Origin: Kordiimonas gwangyangensis DSM 19435 = JCM 12864
GTDB lineage: Bacteria > Pseudomonadota > Alphaproteobacteria > Sphingomonadales > Kordiimonadaceae
Reading direction: 5' to 3'
Assembly (NCBI RefSeq): GCF_000375545.1
Contig: NZ_AQXF01000001.1
Coordinates: forward strand, 732,893 to 796,892
DNA: 64,000 bases
Program-made: the position numbers and the translations under genes
Notes under the pieces: model-generated
Told to the model about the DNA's origin: nothing
The model's input: the letters and a program-made list of their open reading frames with translations, nothing else
Databases searched by the model: none
Shown here: in pieces, positions 1 to 8,222 of the stretch
Numbering within the stretch: the stretch's first letter is position 1
Layout: each line of letters opens with the position of its first letter

Positions 1-438
1 GCGACGACAGGCAGGCAGGAGGACGCAAGTTCTCCCCGCATTCGCCTGAGCGACATCCGTGCCCAAATGGAACTGCAGCCTGGCAACCCGGCATTTGTGC
101 ATGCCCGCACCGGCATTTACCGCATGAAAGACAGCACACTTTCTCTTATCGGCGGTGTGTCGCTAAGGTCCGCCGCCGGCTACCAGCTTGAGATGGACGG
201 CGCGGAGATTGACCTCAAAGCCCACAAAGCGGTTGGCAGCGGCAATATCCGCGGCGCATCAGAGGTTGGCCAGTTGCAGGCCAACACCATGGAAATTCTG
301 GTTGATACACAGGAAGGCGTGTTTGAGGGCGGGGTCAAGATGTCCCTTGTGCCACGCAGACCTGAGGCAAACGGCCCCAAGGCGCCGCGCCTGACCAGCC
401 ACCCCAATAACCACCGCAGCCAGTTTGCGGGCTCGTGA
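1..438 (+). CDS. lptC: LptC, LPS export periplasmic protein (3' part)
   Basis: The reading frame is open from the first base and stops at 436-438, so only the C-terminal 145 residues are in the window. LptC is the bitopic inner-membrane protein that takes lipopolysaccharide from LptB2FG and passes it to LptA. The visible part has the alternating short beta-strand pattern of an OstA/LptC jellyroll; the N-terminal membrane helix lies outside the window. The identification rests mainly on position directly before lptA, lptB and rpoN, the usual alphaproteobacterial order. The C-terminal tail, rich in Pro and Asn, looks like a disordered extension. Confidence 0.8.
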   Translation, partial: ATTGRQEDASSPRIRLSDIRAQMELQPGNPAFVHARTGIYRMKDSTLSLIGGVSLRSAAGYQLEMDGAEIDLKAHKAVGSGNIRGASEVGQLQANTMEILVDTQEGVFEGGVKMSLVPRRPEANGPKAPRLTSHPNNHRSQFAGS

Positions 439-446
439 GGCAAGTT

Positions 447-983
447 ATGACTTTTCGTGCAAAAACCCTTCCGCTTTTCATTGCCACCGGTCTCGCGCTA
501 TCGGGCGCCGTGTCCGCGCAGTCGGTCCTCAAGAACCATGACACTTACCAGCCGATCGACATCACCGCCGAACGGCTGGAGATGAAGCAAAAGGAAGGCC
601 GCGCCATCTTCAAAGGGGCTGTTTCGGTCAAACAGGGTGATATGACCCTGAATGCCGACGCGCTGACCGTCTTTTACCAGACCGAAAACGGCGTCGAAAA
701 CCCGTCTATCTCCCGCCTTGACGCGGAAGGCGCCGTCAAACTGGCGTCCGATAGCGAAACACTGACCGGCGACTGGGGTGTCTATGATGTTGACCGCAGG
801 CTCATTACCCTCGGTGGCAACGTGACTTTCAAGCAGGGTGACAACACGCTCAAAGGTGACCGGCTGGAGTTTGATCTGGTGTCCGGCCTCGCGAAACTCG
901 ACGGCAAGGCAAGCGAAGACGGACGTGTTCGCGGCCAGTTCAGCGTGCCCGGTCAAAAAGAGAAAAAAGACGACCAAGAGTGA
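447..983 (+). CDS. lptA: LptA, periplasmic LPS transport bridge
   Basis: 178 residues. LptA polymerises in the periplasm and bridges LptC to LptD. The N-terminus (MTFRAKTLPLF...) is a Sec signal peptide with probable cleavage after AVSA. The body has the OstA-fold pattern with PIDITAERLEMKQKEGRAIF near the start and repeated beta-strands such as GNVTFKQGDNTLKGDRLEFD. I chose ATG 447 because GAGG at 437-440 is a well-spaced ribosome site and the product then begins with a clean signal peptide. A GTG at 435 is also in frame and overlaps the lptC stop. The charged KEKKDDQE end is typical. Confidence 0.92.
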   Translation: MTFRAKTLPLFIATGLALSGAVSAQSVLKNHDTYQPIDITAERLEMKQKEGRAIFKGAVSVKQGDMTLNADALTVFYQTENGVENPSISRLDAEGAVKLASDSETLTGDWGVYDVDRRLITLGGNVTFKQGDNTLKGDRLEFDLVSGLAKLDGKASEDGRVRGQFSVPGQKEKKDDQE

Positions 984-1021
984 ACGGTGGCGCACTTAAG
1001 CGCTTCTTTACACTGGCAAAA

Positions 1022-1052
1022 GCCCCGGTAATTTAGTGTCCGGGCATTGCTT
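1022..1052 (+). terminator. possible weak terminator after lptA
   Basis: CCCGG at 1024-1028 can pair with CCGGG at 1040-1044, with an extra G-C pair across a one-base bulge, followed by ATTGCTTTTCTC. The stem is short and the T tract is interrupted, so this would be a leaky terminator at best. Inference only. Confidence 0.3.
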
Positions 1053-1092
1053 TTCTCTAGCATCGCGCCCATCTTCATGATTTATTGATAAA

Positions 1093-1164
1093 GCTCATGC
1101 ATAAAATGAGCCAAACAGCTTCGCGGGTGATCAGGCCGGGGAAAACCTGACACGGAAGGCCCGC
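1093..1164 (+). other. structured leader upstream of lptB
   Basis: Two nested inverted-repeat units precede the lptB ribosome site. GCTCAT (1093-1098) pairs with ATGAGC (1106-1111). GCGGG (1123-1127) pairs with CCCGC (1160-1164) and encloses TCAGG (1131-1135) pairing with CCTGA (1146-1150). The second unit ends four bases before the AAGGGA ribosome site. No known riboswitch class was recognised. It could be an mRNA leader fold or a protein-binding region. Confidence 0.35.
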
Positions 1165-1179
1165 AATAAGGGATGGTTT

Positions 1180-1965
1180 ATGAGTGTGAATGGCAGCGCA
1201 AGCAGTCAAACGTCGAACGCGAACAGCAACACTGAGCGCGAGAGCGAAGGCCTGCATGTACGCGGTATCGGCAAAGCCTATAGCGGGCGGCCGGTCCTTA
1301 GGGATGTGTCCCTTTCCGTCCACCGCGGCGAAGTGGTTGGCCTTCTGGGGCCAAACGGCGCCGGCAAAACCACCTGCTTCTATTCGATCACAGGCCTGAT
1401 CGCGCCCGACCATGGCCGTGTCGAGCTTGACGGCCATGACGTAACACATCTGCCCATGTATCGCCGCGCACGGCTTGGTATCGGCTACCTGCCGCAGGAA
1501 ACAAGCATTTTCCGCGGCATGACTGTTGAGGAAAACATCCGTGCCATCCTTGAGGTGGTGGAGAAGGACCGCGCACTGCGCGATTCCATGATCGACGAGC
1601 TTCTTGACGAATTTTCGATCACCCATTTGCGCAACACACCCGCGCTTGCACTTTCGGGTGGTGAGCGGCGGCGCTGCGAGATCGCTCGCGCGCTGGCGGC
1701 ACGGCCAAGCTTCGTGCTGCTGGATGAGCCATTTGCGGGCATCGACCCCATTGCCATCGCGGACATCCGCGACCTGACGGCCCACCTGAAAGACCGCGGC
1801 ATTGGCGTGCTGATTACCGACCACAACGTGCGCGAAACACTCGATATCATCGACCGCGCCTACATTATCTATGACGGGCATGTGCTGTTTGAGGGGAACG
1901 CAGAAGCTGTGCTCAAGGACCCGGATGTACGCCGGGTGTACCTGGGTGAGAGTTTCAGCCTTTAG
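1180..1965 (+). CDS. lptB: LptB, ATPase of the LPS export ABC transporter
   Basis: 261 residues. Cytoplasmic ATPase that powers LPS extraction by LptB2FG. Walker A GPNGAGKT is at about residues 57-64, the signature LSGGE at 158-162, Walker B FVLLDEP at 178-184 and the switch His at 215. The first 25 residues are Ser/Asn-rich and extra compared with E. coli LptB (241 aa). ATG 1180 is preceded by AAGGGA at a good distance. rpoN follows after 11 bases and its ribosome site begins at the lptB stop codon, so the two are probably co-transcribed. Confidence 0.96.
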   Translation: MSVNGSASSQTSNANSNTERESEGLHVRGIGKAYSGRPVLRDVSLSVHRGEVVGLLGPNGAGKTTCFYSITGLIAPDHGRVELDGHDVTHLPMYRRARLGIGYLPQETSIFRGMTVEENIRAILEVVEKDRALRDSMIDELLDEFSITHLRNTPALALSGGERRRCEIARALAARPSFVLLDEPFAGIDPIAIADIRDLTAHLKDRGIGVLITDHNVRETLDIIDRAYIIYDGHVLFEGNAEAVLKDPDVRRVYLGESFSL

Positions 1966-1976
1966 GAGGGGGTATC

Positions 1977-3563
1977 GTGGCTTTAACGCCAAGGCTTGAT
2001 CTAAGACAGAGCCAACAGCTGGTGATGACACCCCAGCTGCAGCAGGCGATCAAGCTTTTGCAGCTTTCGAACCTTGAGCTCGCCGACTACGTGGCCCAGG
2101 AAGTCGAGCGCAACCCGCTTCTGGAAGTTGGCGACCCATCCGACGGTCCCATCGCGCAAGAAAGCGGCGAACAGGGCGGCACCGCGACAGACGATTACCT
2201 GCGCGAAGGTGGCGACGCGGGCGGTGACGGTAGCGACGGCATCATCGCGGCTGACCGCGGCCTTGAAAGCCAGATGGACACTTCGTCCGGCAATGACGGC
2301 GCGCTCGACGCCGACTATGAAACCAATATCTATAATAGCGATGCCGTTTCCGACCGTGTGGGCGACGGCGGCGAAGGGCTGTCATCTGGCAGCTTGTCAT
2401 ACGATGGTGGCGGCTCGGTCAAAGGCTCAGGCGGCGGTTTCGATGAACGCGGTCTTGACCAGACCCTCGAAGGCGAAGAAAGCCTGCAGGACTATCTGAT
2501 GCGTCAGATGGTGGTGGCGCTTCATAGCCCCATTGAGCGCATGATCGCGACCCACCTGATCGACCTTGTTGACGAAGCTGGCTACATTCGTGCTGAAGCC
2601 GTTGACGAGACTGCTGAGCAACTGGGCGCGACAGCCGAAGAGGTAGACCGTATTCTCACGGTGCTCCAGTCGCTCGAGCCATCGGGCGTGTTCGCGCGCA
2701 CCCTTGGTGAATGCCTCGCGATCCAGCTGCGTGAGCTGGACCGCTTTGATCCGGCCATGGAAGCGCTGATCAATAACCTCGACCTGCTCGCGAAACGCGA
2801 CATGGCAGCCATCAAGCGCCTGTGCGGTGTGGATCAGGACGATATCGCCGATATGGTCAAGGAAATCCGCGCGCTGAACCCCAAACCGGGCCTCGCGTTC
2901 GGCACCGCGTCGGTTCAGCCGGTGGTGCCGGATATTTTTGTCCACAAAAGCCGCGCTGGCACATGGGTGGTTGAGTTGAATACCGATACGCTACCCAAAG
3001 TTCTGGTGAACCAGCAATACCTGTCGGAGCTTACGGAAGTCGCGAGCGGCAAGGAAGCGAAGACCTTTGTGTCTGACTGTGTGTCGTCGGCCAACTGGTT
3101 GGTGAAGGCGCTCGATCAGCGGGCACGGACGATCCTCAAGGTCTCGACTGCACTTGTAAAAACGCAGGCGCATTTCTTCGAGCACGGTGTGCGCTTTCTC
3201 AAGCCGCTCACGCTCAAGGACATCGCGGACGAGATCGGCATGCATGAAAGCACCGTGTCACGTGTGACCAACAACAAGTTCATGTCCTGCCCGCGCGGTA
3301 TGTTTGAACTGAAGTATTTCTTCACATCCGCCATCAACGCGGGCGACGGTGGTGACGCGCATTCATCCGAGTCGGTCAAATTCCGCCTCAAGGAACTGAT
3401 TGACGCCGAAAGCCCGAAAAAGATCCTTTCCGATGACAAGCTCGTGGACATGATGCAGGCCGAGGGGATCGACATCGCGCGGCGTACAGTCGCCAAATAT
3501 CGGGAGGCGATGCGCATCCCGTCCTCGGTGCAACGCCGCCGCCTCAAGAACATGGGTTCGTGA
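1977..3563 (+). CDS. rpoN: RNA polymerase sigma-54 factor RpoN
   Basis: 528 residues. Sigma-54 directs core polymerase to -24/-12 promoters and needs an AAA+ activator. Region I is clear at the N-terminus (LRQSQQLVMTPQLQQAIKLL, residues about 8-27). An acidic Gly/Asp/Ser-rich linker (region II) spans about 50-170 and is long. The core-binding domain follows. The RpoN box (ARRTVAKYRE) lies near the C-terminus. Start is GTG 1977 after GGAGGGGG. A matching activator with a GAFTGA loop is encoded at 8223-9638, so sigma-54 has at least one client regulator in this window. Confidence 0.97.
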   Translation: MALTPRLDLRQSQQLVMTPQLQQAIKLLQLSNLELADYVAQEVERNPLLEVGDPSDGPIAQESGEQGGTATDDYLREGGDAGGDGSDGIIAADRGLESQMDTSSGNDGALDADYETNIYNSDAVSDRVGDGGEGLSSGSLSYDGGGSVKGSGGGFDERGLDQTLEGEESLQDYLMRQMVVALHSPIERMIATHLIDLVDEAGYIRAEAVDETAEQLGATAEEVDRILTVLQSLEPSGVFARTLGECLAIQLRELDRFDPAMEALINNLDLLAKRDMAAIKRLCGVDQDDIADMVKEIRALNPKPGLAFGTASVQPVVPDIFVHKSRAGTWVVELNTDTLPKVLVNQQYLSELTEVASGKEAKTFVSDCVSSANWLVKALDQRARTILKVSTALVKTQAHFFEHGVRFLKPLTLKDIADEIGMHESTVSRVTNNKFMSCPRGMFELKYFFTSAINAGDGGDAHSSESVKFRLKELIDAESPKKILSDDKLVDMMQAEGIDIARRTVAKYREAMRIPSSVQRRRLKNMGS

Positions 3564-3716
3564 GTCGTTTTCACACGATGCCCCAACGCCCTGCCCGAGC
3601 GCCCTTCAATTGCCGTTTAGTTTCAAAAATTTGACATAAATCATTCCCCATTAACCACACTTAAACCATCTTTTGTGGTAGGCTATTTTTGTTAGCCGCA
3701 ATAGCTGACAGCGGCC

Positions 3717-3809
3717 CCGATGTCGGACGGGGAAAGGCATCGGACCAATGTGCCGCAAGGCGGGTTGCAATGACCCGTGTTACCGAAGAAGGCTGCCTCC
3801 CCGGCAGCC
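3717..3809 (+). other. structured 5' leader of hpf
   Basis: The 268-base gap before hpf contains three consecutive inverted repeats. CCGATG/CATCGG starts near 3717 and closes near 3743. CGGGT/ACCCG flanks TGCAATG at about 3762-3778. A perfect 7-bp hairpin, GGCTGCC-TCCCC-GGCAGCC, lies at 3791-3809. The last stem ends five bases before the AAAGGA ribosome site, so it could affect translation of hpf. The segment GCAAGGC..GGGT..ACCC..GTGTTACCGAAG loosely recalls the 3' half of c-di-GMP-I (GEMM) riboswitches, but the rest does not fit clearly. There is no run of T. Confidence 0.4.
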
Positions 3810-3831
3810 AGAGAAAGGATGATTGGCACCT

Positions 3832-4422
3832 ATGGATATCAATGTAACCGGACGGAAAATGAATGTAGGCGCAGCACTCACCAGCCATGTTGAAGAACGC
3901 CTCGAAACAATCGCAGATAAATATTTCAGCCGCACCATTGATGCTACAACCACCTTCGTAAAGGAGGGTCACCTTACCCGAGTAGATATATCACTCCACG
4001 CCAATCAGGGAATCAGCCTCCAGGCAAGGGGCGAAGCCGATGATCCCTATGCTGCTTTCGAGGATGCAGCCGAGAAAGTAGAAAAACAGTTGCGTCGTTA
4101 CAAACGACGGCTTAAGAACCACCACCATACTCCGCAGCGCGAAGTGGCCATGGAATTGGCCCGCGATACGATTATCGCGCCGGAGGAGGAAGACGATGAC
4201 GGGAACGAACAGGCCGTAAATGGGCATGACGATCAGCCGATCATCATCGCGGAAAGCAAGAAGGAGATCCCGCGGGTATCCGTGGGTGATGCTGTGATGT
4301 TGATGGACCTGGCTGACGCCAACGCATTCGTCTTTAGAAACCGTAAGAGCGAAACGCTGGAGGTGGTCTATCGCCGCCAGGATGGCAATATCGGGTGGAT
4401 AAGCCCCGGTGCCAGCAGTTAG
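3832..4422 (+). CDS. hpf: long-form ribosome hibernation promoting factor
   Basis: 196 residues from ATG 3832. It binds the 30S decoding region and dimerises ribosomes in stationary phase. The N-terminal beta-alpha-beta S30AE domain runs from DINVTGRKMNVGAALTSHVE to about residue 110. A linker rich in Glu/Asp follows, then the C-terminal dimerisation domain (VSVGDAVMLMDLADANAFVF). The two-domain length marks the long form. A TTG at 3823 is in frame and closer to AAAGGA (3814-3819), but family proteins start at MD(I/L). Position between rpoN and ptsN is the classical arrangement. Confidence 0.93.
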   Translation: MDINVTGRKMNVGAALTSHVEERLETIADKYFSRTIDATTTFVKEGHLTRVDISLHANQGISLQARGEADDPYAAFEDAAEKVEKQLRRYKRRLKNHHHTPQREVAMELARDTIIAPEEEDDDGNEQAVNGHDDQPIIIAESKKEIPRVSVGDAVMLMDLADANAFVFRNRKSETLEVVYRRQDGNIGWISPGASS

Positions 4423-4460
4423 CGCCTTTCGGAACTGATAGGACTTAAGCCAGAAAGGTT

Positions 4461-4487
4461 TCCGGGCCCGACTGTCCTGGGCCCGGA
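4461..4487 (+). other. perfect 9-bp hairpin before the ptsN ribosome site
   Basis: TCCGGGCCC (4461-4469) and GGGCCCGGA (4479-4487) form a perfect 9-bp stem with a nine-base loop. It is followed by CAAGAGAGAG, the ptsN ribosome site, rather than by T residues. A terminator is therefore unlikely. An RNA-processing or stability element between hpf and ptsN, or control of ptsN translation, fits better. Confidence 0.5.
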
Positions 4488-4500
4488 CAAGAGAGAGATC

Positions 4501-4962
4501 ATGGAGATCGAAGATTTGCTTGCGGCTGAGAATGTTCTCGCCGACTTCAGAGCATCGAGTAAAAAACAGACCATTCAGGCACTGTCGCGCAAGCTCGCCG
4601 ACGGGCTCGGCCTCGACCCCCGTACTGTTTTCGAAAGTTTGCTGGAACGCGAACGCCTGGGTAGCACGGGTGTTGGCAAGGGTGTTGCTATTCCCCATGC
4701 GCGCATTGAAGGCCTTGACCGAATTGTCGGCCTGTTCGCGCGGCTGGCATCCCCTATCGACTTTGACAGCGTGGACGACCAGCCGGTCGACATCGTTTTC
4801 ATGCTGCTTGCCCCCGTGGACGCTGGCGCGGACCACTTGAAGGCGCTCGCGCGTATTTCGCGCCTTCTGCGGGATGAAAACACGCTCAACAAGCTGCGTG
4901 TAACCGCAGACGCTGGCGCGCTTTACGCCATGCTGGCGCAACCCACGAGCAATGCAGCGTAG
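4501..4962 (+). CDS. ptsN: PtsN, EIIA-type nitrogen phosphotransferase regulator
   Basis: 153 residues. EIIA(Ntr) receives phosphate from NPr and regulates potassium transport and nitrogen-related targets. The phosphorylatable His is residue 66 in GKGVAIPHARI. The length and the PTS_EIIA_2 fold pattern are standard. ATG 4501 follows GAGAGAG. It is the last gene of the lpt-rpoN-hpf-ptsN block and ends immediately next to the convergent truA stop, with no spacer between them. A TrkH potassium transporter subunit lies at 43603-45051, a possible functional partner by family knowledge only. Confidence 0.95.
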   Translation: MEIEDLLAAENVLADFRASSKKQTIQALSRKLADGLGLDPRTVFESLLERERLGSTGVGKGVAIPHARIEGLDRIVGLFARLASPIDFDSVDDQPVDIVFMLLAPVDAGADHLKALARISRLLRDENTLNKLRVTADAGALYAMLAQPTSNAA

Positions 4963-5703
4963 CTAGAATTCCACTTTGCGGAAATAAAGACCATCCGGCG
5001 GGGCGTTGAGCCCAAGCCGGGTACGGTCGCGCGCTTCAAGCGCGGCTTTAACATCAGCGGGCGTCCAGTTGCCTTCCCCCACCAGTTTGAGTGTTCCGGT
5101 AATTGACCGGATCTGGTGGTGTAGGAACGAGCGTGCGCCTGCATGGATGTGCACTTCCTCACCAAAGCGCTCCACCGTCAGGTAGTCCATGGTTTTGACC
5201 GGGCTTTTGGCCTGACAATGCGCATGGCGGAAGGTGGTGAAATCATGCTGCCCCACCAGATGCTGCGCCGCTTCATGCATGGCTTCATGATCAAGCGGTG
5301 TTTTCACCTGCCACATCAGGCCACGCTGGAAACTTGCCGGCGCGCGCCGGTTGAGGATTTTATAAGTATAATGCCGCTTGAGCGCTGAGAAGCGAGCGTG
5401 AAACTCCTCATCCACCAGTTCCACCGCCACCACAGCAACCGGGTTTGGCCGAAGGTGATAGTTTAGCGCGCCCTGAAGGGCATCTGCCGTCATCGGGCGC
5501 TCAAGATCGAGATGGGCAACCTGGCCGGTAGCATGCACGCCAGCGTCTGTGCGGCCCGAGCCCATAACCTTCACGTCCTCATTGGGCGCAAAGCCCTTGC
5601 AGGCATCCTCAAGCGCGGCCTGAACGGACGGTCCGTTCTCCTGCCGCTGCCAACCCACATAGGGCCTGCCATCATATTCAATGGTGAGCTTGAAGCGCTG
5701 CAT
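4963..5703 (-). CDS. truA: tRNA pseudouridine(38-40) synthase TruA
   Basis: 246 residues. It converts uridines 38-40 in the tRNA anticodon arm to pseudouridine. The catalytic Asp is residue 53 in [17 protein letters not shown] at 5703 shares one base with the fmt stop (TGATG), so translation is coupled. Longer in-frame starts upstream would run into fmt and are not credible. It is the third gene of the def-fmt-truA operon. Confidence 0.96.
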   Translation of the reverse strand: MQRFKLTIEYDGRPYVGWQRQENGPSVQAALEDACKGFAPNEDVKVMGSGRTDAGVHATGQVAHLDLERPMTADALQGALNYHLRPNPVAVVAVELVDEEFHARFSALKRHYTYKILNRRAPASFQRGLMWQVKTPLDHEAMHEAAQHLVGQHDFTTFRHAHCQAKSPVKTMDYLTVERFGEEVHIHAGARSFLHHQIRSITGTLKLVGEGNWTPADVKAALEARDRTRLGLNAPPDGLYFRKVEF

Positions 5704-6626
5704 CAGTCGTCCAGGCCAACTTTTGTACCTTTGGGCACCTTGAAGCCGCGCAGAAGGTCTCCGCGGTCCATCGGCCCCTTGCCCGCGCGCTGGGCACGCG
5801 TGATGCGGTAGGCGCCTTCGCCGCAAGCGATAAGGAGTTCGTCATCAAGTGCGGTACCTGCTGCGCCTTCCGCATCAACGATTTCACCTGCCAAAATCTT
5901 CACACGCTCGCCCGCCATCTCGGACCAGGCGCCGGGGAATGGAAACAGACCACGCACATGGCGATCAATCTCTACCGCTGGTCGGGTCCAATCGGTCCGT
6001 GCTTCCGCTTTGTCGATTTTTTTGGCGTAGGTGACGCCTTCTTCACCCTGCACCTCTGCGCTGAGTGTGCCATCCGCGAGGCCGGTGATTGCCGCGTCAA
6101 TAAGGCTCGCGCCCATCTCGGAAAGGCGATCATGCAGGCTGAGCGTGGTGTCGTGCGCTGCGATATGAGTTTCCGCACGCATCAACACGGGGCCAGTATC
6201 AAGACCGGCTTCCATTTGCATGATGCACACGCCGGTCTTGGTGTCCCCAGCCATGACCGCGCGGTGAATGGGGGCAGCACCGCGCCAACGTGGCAGCAGG
6301 CTTGCATGCACATTCACGCAGCCGAACCTGGGCGTATCCAGCACCACTTGTGGCAGGATCTGGCCGTAAGCCACGACCACGGCAACGTCAGCCTTCAGGC
6401 CAGCGAATTCGGCCTGCGCCTCGGCGTCCCGCATGGATTTTGGCGTGAACACCGGCAGGCCATGGCTTTCCGCAAAAGCATGAACCGGTGATGGGCGCAG
6501 TTTCTTGCCTCGCCCGGCAGGCGCTGGCGGCTGGCTATAGACACCAACAAGCTCGTGCCCGGCATCAATCAGTGCTTTCAGGGTTGGCACCGCAAAGTCC
6601 GGGGTGCCCATGAATGCAACGCGCAT
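5703..6626 (-). CDS. fmt: methionyl-tRNA formyltransferase
   Basis: 307 residues. It formylates Met-tRNA(fMet) using 10-formyl-THF in the cytoplasm. The formyltransferase core includes [16 protein letters not shown] (about 105-120) with the catalytic Asn/His pair, and a C-terminal tRNA-binding OB domain follows. The start chosen is ATG 6626 ([13 protein letters not shown]), the usual family N-terminus, 25 bases after def. Confidence 0.97.
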   Translation of the reverse strand: MRVAFMGTPDFAVPTLKALIDAGHELVGVYSQPPAPAGRGKKLRPSPVHAFAESHGLPVFTPKSMRDAEAQAEFAGLKADVAVVVAYGQILPQVVLDTPRFGCVNVHASLLPRWRGAAPIHRAVMAGDTKTGVCIMQMEAGLDTGPVLMRAETHIAAHDTTLSLHDRLSEMGASLIDAAITGLADGTLSAEVQGEEGVTYAKKIDKAEARTDWTRPAVEIDRHVRGLFPFPGAWSEMAGERVKILAGEIVDAEGAAGTALDDELLIACGEGAYRITRAQRAGKGPMDRGDLLRGFKVPKGTKVGLDD

Positions 6627-6651
6627 GCTGCCGTGCTCCTGCCGCAGGCGG

Positions 6652-7173
6652 CTAAAGGACTTCAACGTCCTTTGTTGCCTTGCGAACCTTCTTGATGATC
6701 ATATTGCGCTTCAACTTCGACAGATAGTCGATGAACACAACGCCGTTCAGGTGGTCAATCTCGTGCTGCACGCAGGTTGCCTTCAGGCCTTCCATCAGCT
6801 CTTCCTGCTGCTTGCCGTGATAGTCGAAATATTTGACCTTCACCTTGGCCGGGCGCTCTACTTCGGCATAATGCTCGGGCACCGAGAGGCAGCCTTCGTT
6901 ATAGACGCTGAATTCTTCCGATTCCCACGTGATTTCAGGGTTCACGAGGAACACGGGCTTGCGGCCTGTATCTTCGTCGCCCTCGGTATCCATCACGATC
7001 ACGCGTTTTGGAACCGCAACCTGAATGGCGGCAAGACCAATGCCCGGCGCGTCATACATGGTTTCGAGCATGTTATCCATCAGACGGCGCAGATCGTCAT
7101 CCACCTGTCCAACCTTGTCGGACATGGTCTTCAGAAGAGGATCGGGCACATTGATGATCGGTAGTTTGGCCAT
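6652..7173 (-). CDS. def: peptide deformylase
   Basis: 173 residues. It removes the N-formyl group from nascent proteins. All three active-site motifs are intact: GIGLAA at 44-49, EGCLSVP with metal-binding Cys 95, and QHEIDH with His 137, catalytic Glu 138 and His 141. ATG 7173 gives the family N-terminus ([14 protein letters not shown]). First gene of the def-fmt-truA operon, so the formylation cycle is encoded together. Confidence 0.97.
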   Translation of the reverse strand: MAKLPIINVPDPLLKTMSDKVGQVDDDLRRLMDNMLETMYDAPGIGLAAIQVAVPKRVIVMDTEGDEDTGRKPVFLVNPEITWESEEFSVYNEGCLSVPEHYAEVERPAKVKVKYFDYHGKQQEELMEGLKATCVQHEIDHLNGVVFIDYLSKLKRNMIIKKVRKATKDVEVL

Positions 7174-7251
7174 AGCTATAGTTCCAAAAGGCTTTATCTG
7201 TTCCCGCATTACCTATGGACGCACATGCCTGCCGTCAAGCCGAAAGCTGCA

Positions 7252-7596
7252 TCAAAGCGCGGAAACCGGCGCATCGCAGCTATAACTGCCATGCATATCT
7301 TCAATCTCGACAACCCATAGGTCGCTGTCAAACTGGCGCTTCTTGCGCACGCGGGCGTCTGCGTCCGCTTCCGCCTCGCCCGTTTCAGGGCCAAGGCGAC
7401 GCCAGATGCGGTTGCCGTCAAAATCGCGCGACTGCTCATAGAGATGCACACCTTTGCCGAACTGGTTCACCTTGAGCAGGATGCCGCCGCGCGCTTCATC
7501 ACCCTTAGCGACCACAAAGGCCGGGGAGCCCTGCGCATGGCAGGTGCGCACATGCGCGTCGATCCAGATTTTTGTCGGCAGCCGGTCGTCCATCAT
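7252..7596 (-). CDS. DUF1491 family protein
   Basis: 114 residues, soluble. It matches the DUF1491 family of alphaproteobacteria from memory: RLPTKIWIDAHVRT at the start, a central GGILLKVNQFGKGVHLYEQ strand pair, and the strongly conserved RQFDSDLWVVEIED near the end. The function is unknown. ATG 7596 has GAGGG just upstream; the next codon is also Met, so 7593 is possible. It is separated from def by 78 bases and from the PilZ gene by 54 bases on the same strand. Confidence 0.8.
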   Translation of the reverse strand: MMDDRLPTKIWIDAHVRTCHAQGSPAFVVAKGDEARGGILLKVNQFGKGVHLYEQSRDFDGNRIWRRLGPETGEAEADADARVRKKRQFDSDLWVVEIEDMHGSYSCDAPVSAL

Positions 7597-7650
7597 GCCC
7601 TCATATGAGGGCCGGGAACGTTTAAGGTCAAGCGGAAGCGGGAGAATGGC

Positions 7651-7989
7651 CTAAAGGGCGTCTTCTTCAAGGCCAAGCACATGAAGCCGGTCAGCGAACA
7701 TTTTGCGGATATGATCTTCAGGAACCTTGAAGGAAATACCAAGCGAGGCATCGCGCGCCCAGGCAACTTCGCACGGGATATCCCCGCGGTCCGCGACGGA
7801 GAGGGTAATCTCGGAGCCTTCCTTGAGCGGAAGGTCAACGCGCACACGTGCGCCGCCGAGCGACAGGTTCCAGATCTGGCAGGAAACGGTGTGTTTTCCG
7901 ACCGTCAGTTTGGCAGGCCACAAGACCGACCGCCGCCGGTGCCGCCGGTGGTCCGCATCTGTCTGGGTGTCATGTTTTTCCTGTGCCAT
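7651..7989 (-). CDS. single-domain PilZ protein
   Basis: 112 residues. PilZ domains bind cyclic di-GMP. Both ligand motifs are visible: an Arg-rich RRHRRRSVLWPAKL stretch (RxxxR) and NLSLGGARV ((D/N)xSxxG). It is a stand-alone cytoplasmic receptor without an output domain. ATG 7989 has GAGG seven bases upstream. It is divergent from the sigma-54 response regulator at 8223, sharing a 233-base intergenic region with the phased repeat array, so the two genes may be co-regulated. Confidence 0.88.
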   Translation of the reverse strand: MAQEKHDTQTDADHRRHRRRSVLWPAKLTVGKHTVSCQIWNLSLGGARVRVDLPLKEGSEITLSVADRGDIPCEVAWARDASLGISFKVPEDHIRKMFADRLHVLGLEEDAL

Positions 7990-8123
7990 AGGAGGCCCTC
8001 TCAAACGACTGAGCTGGCATTTTGCCTGATATCATTGGGTCAGTCTAGCAATGACATGTGAATCAATCGTCACCAACAAGATGCAATTTGAGGAAAATAC
8101 CCGCCAAGCTACCTTTGTCGCGA

Positions 8124-8189
8124 TGTGCGAAATCTGTGTCGCAAAATGCAGCAATGTGTGCGAAAACTGTGCGGGAAATGTGCGGCATC
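8124..8189 (+). repeat. helically phased TGTGCG repeat array (array 1)
   Basis: Heptamers related to TGTGCGG recur every 11 bases: TGTGCGA at 8124, TGTGTCG at 8135, a degenerate unit at 8146, TGTGCGA at 8157, TGTGCGG at 8168 and TGTGCGG at 8179. All face the same way and the same side of the helix. The array lies 34-99 bases before the start of the response regulator, in the divergent region shared with the PilZ gene. The same unit is arrayed at 54529-54623. Seven conserved plus four variable bases is the geometry of PhoB/OmpR-type operators; the binding protein is unknown. Confidence 0.75.
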
Positions 8190-8222
8190 CGCGCAGGCTT
8201 ACAGGCAATGGCCGGGGATAGA

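Noticed and set aside
984-1179. cobalamin riboswitch in the lptB leader
   Set aside because: GC-rich stems are present, but the B12-box (GCCACTG) and conserved loops are absent, and lptB is not a B12 gene.
3820-3842. sigma-54 (-24/-12) promoter TTGGCACCTATGGAT before hpf
   Set aside because: TGGCAC is present, but the required TTGC at the -12 position is missing, and it overlaps the start codon. TTGGCACG at 38616 in ugd fails in the same way.
8058-8222. N-terminal extension of the sigma-54 response regulator
   Set aside because: The 55 extra residues have no receiver-domain similarity and would be encoded by the phased repeat array. The receiver begins properly at 8223 behind a ribosome site.
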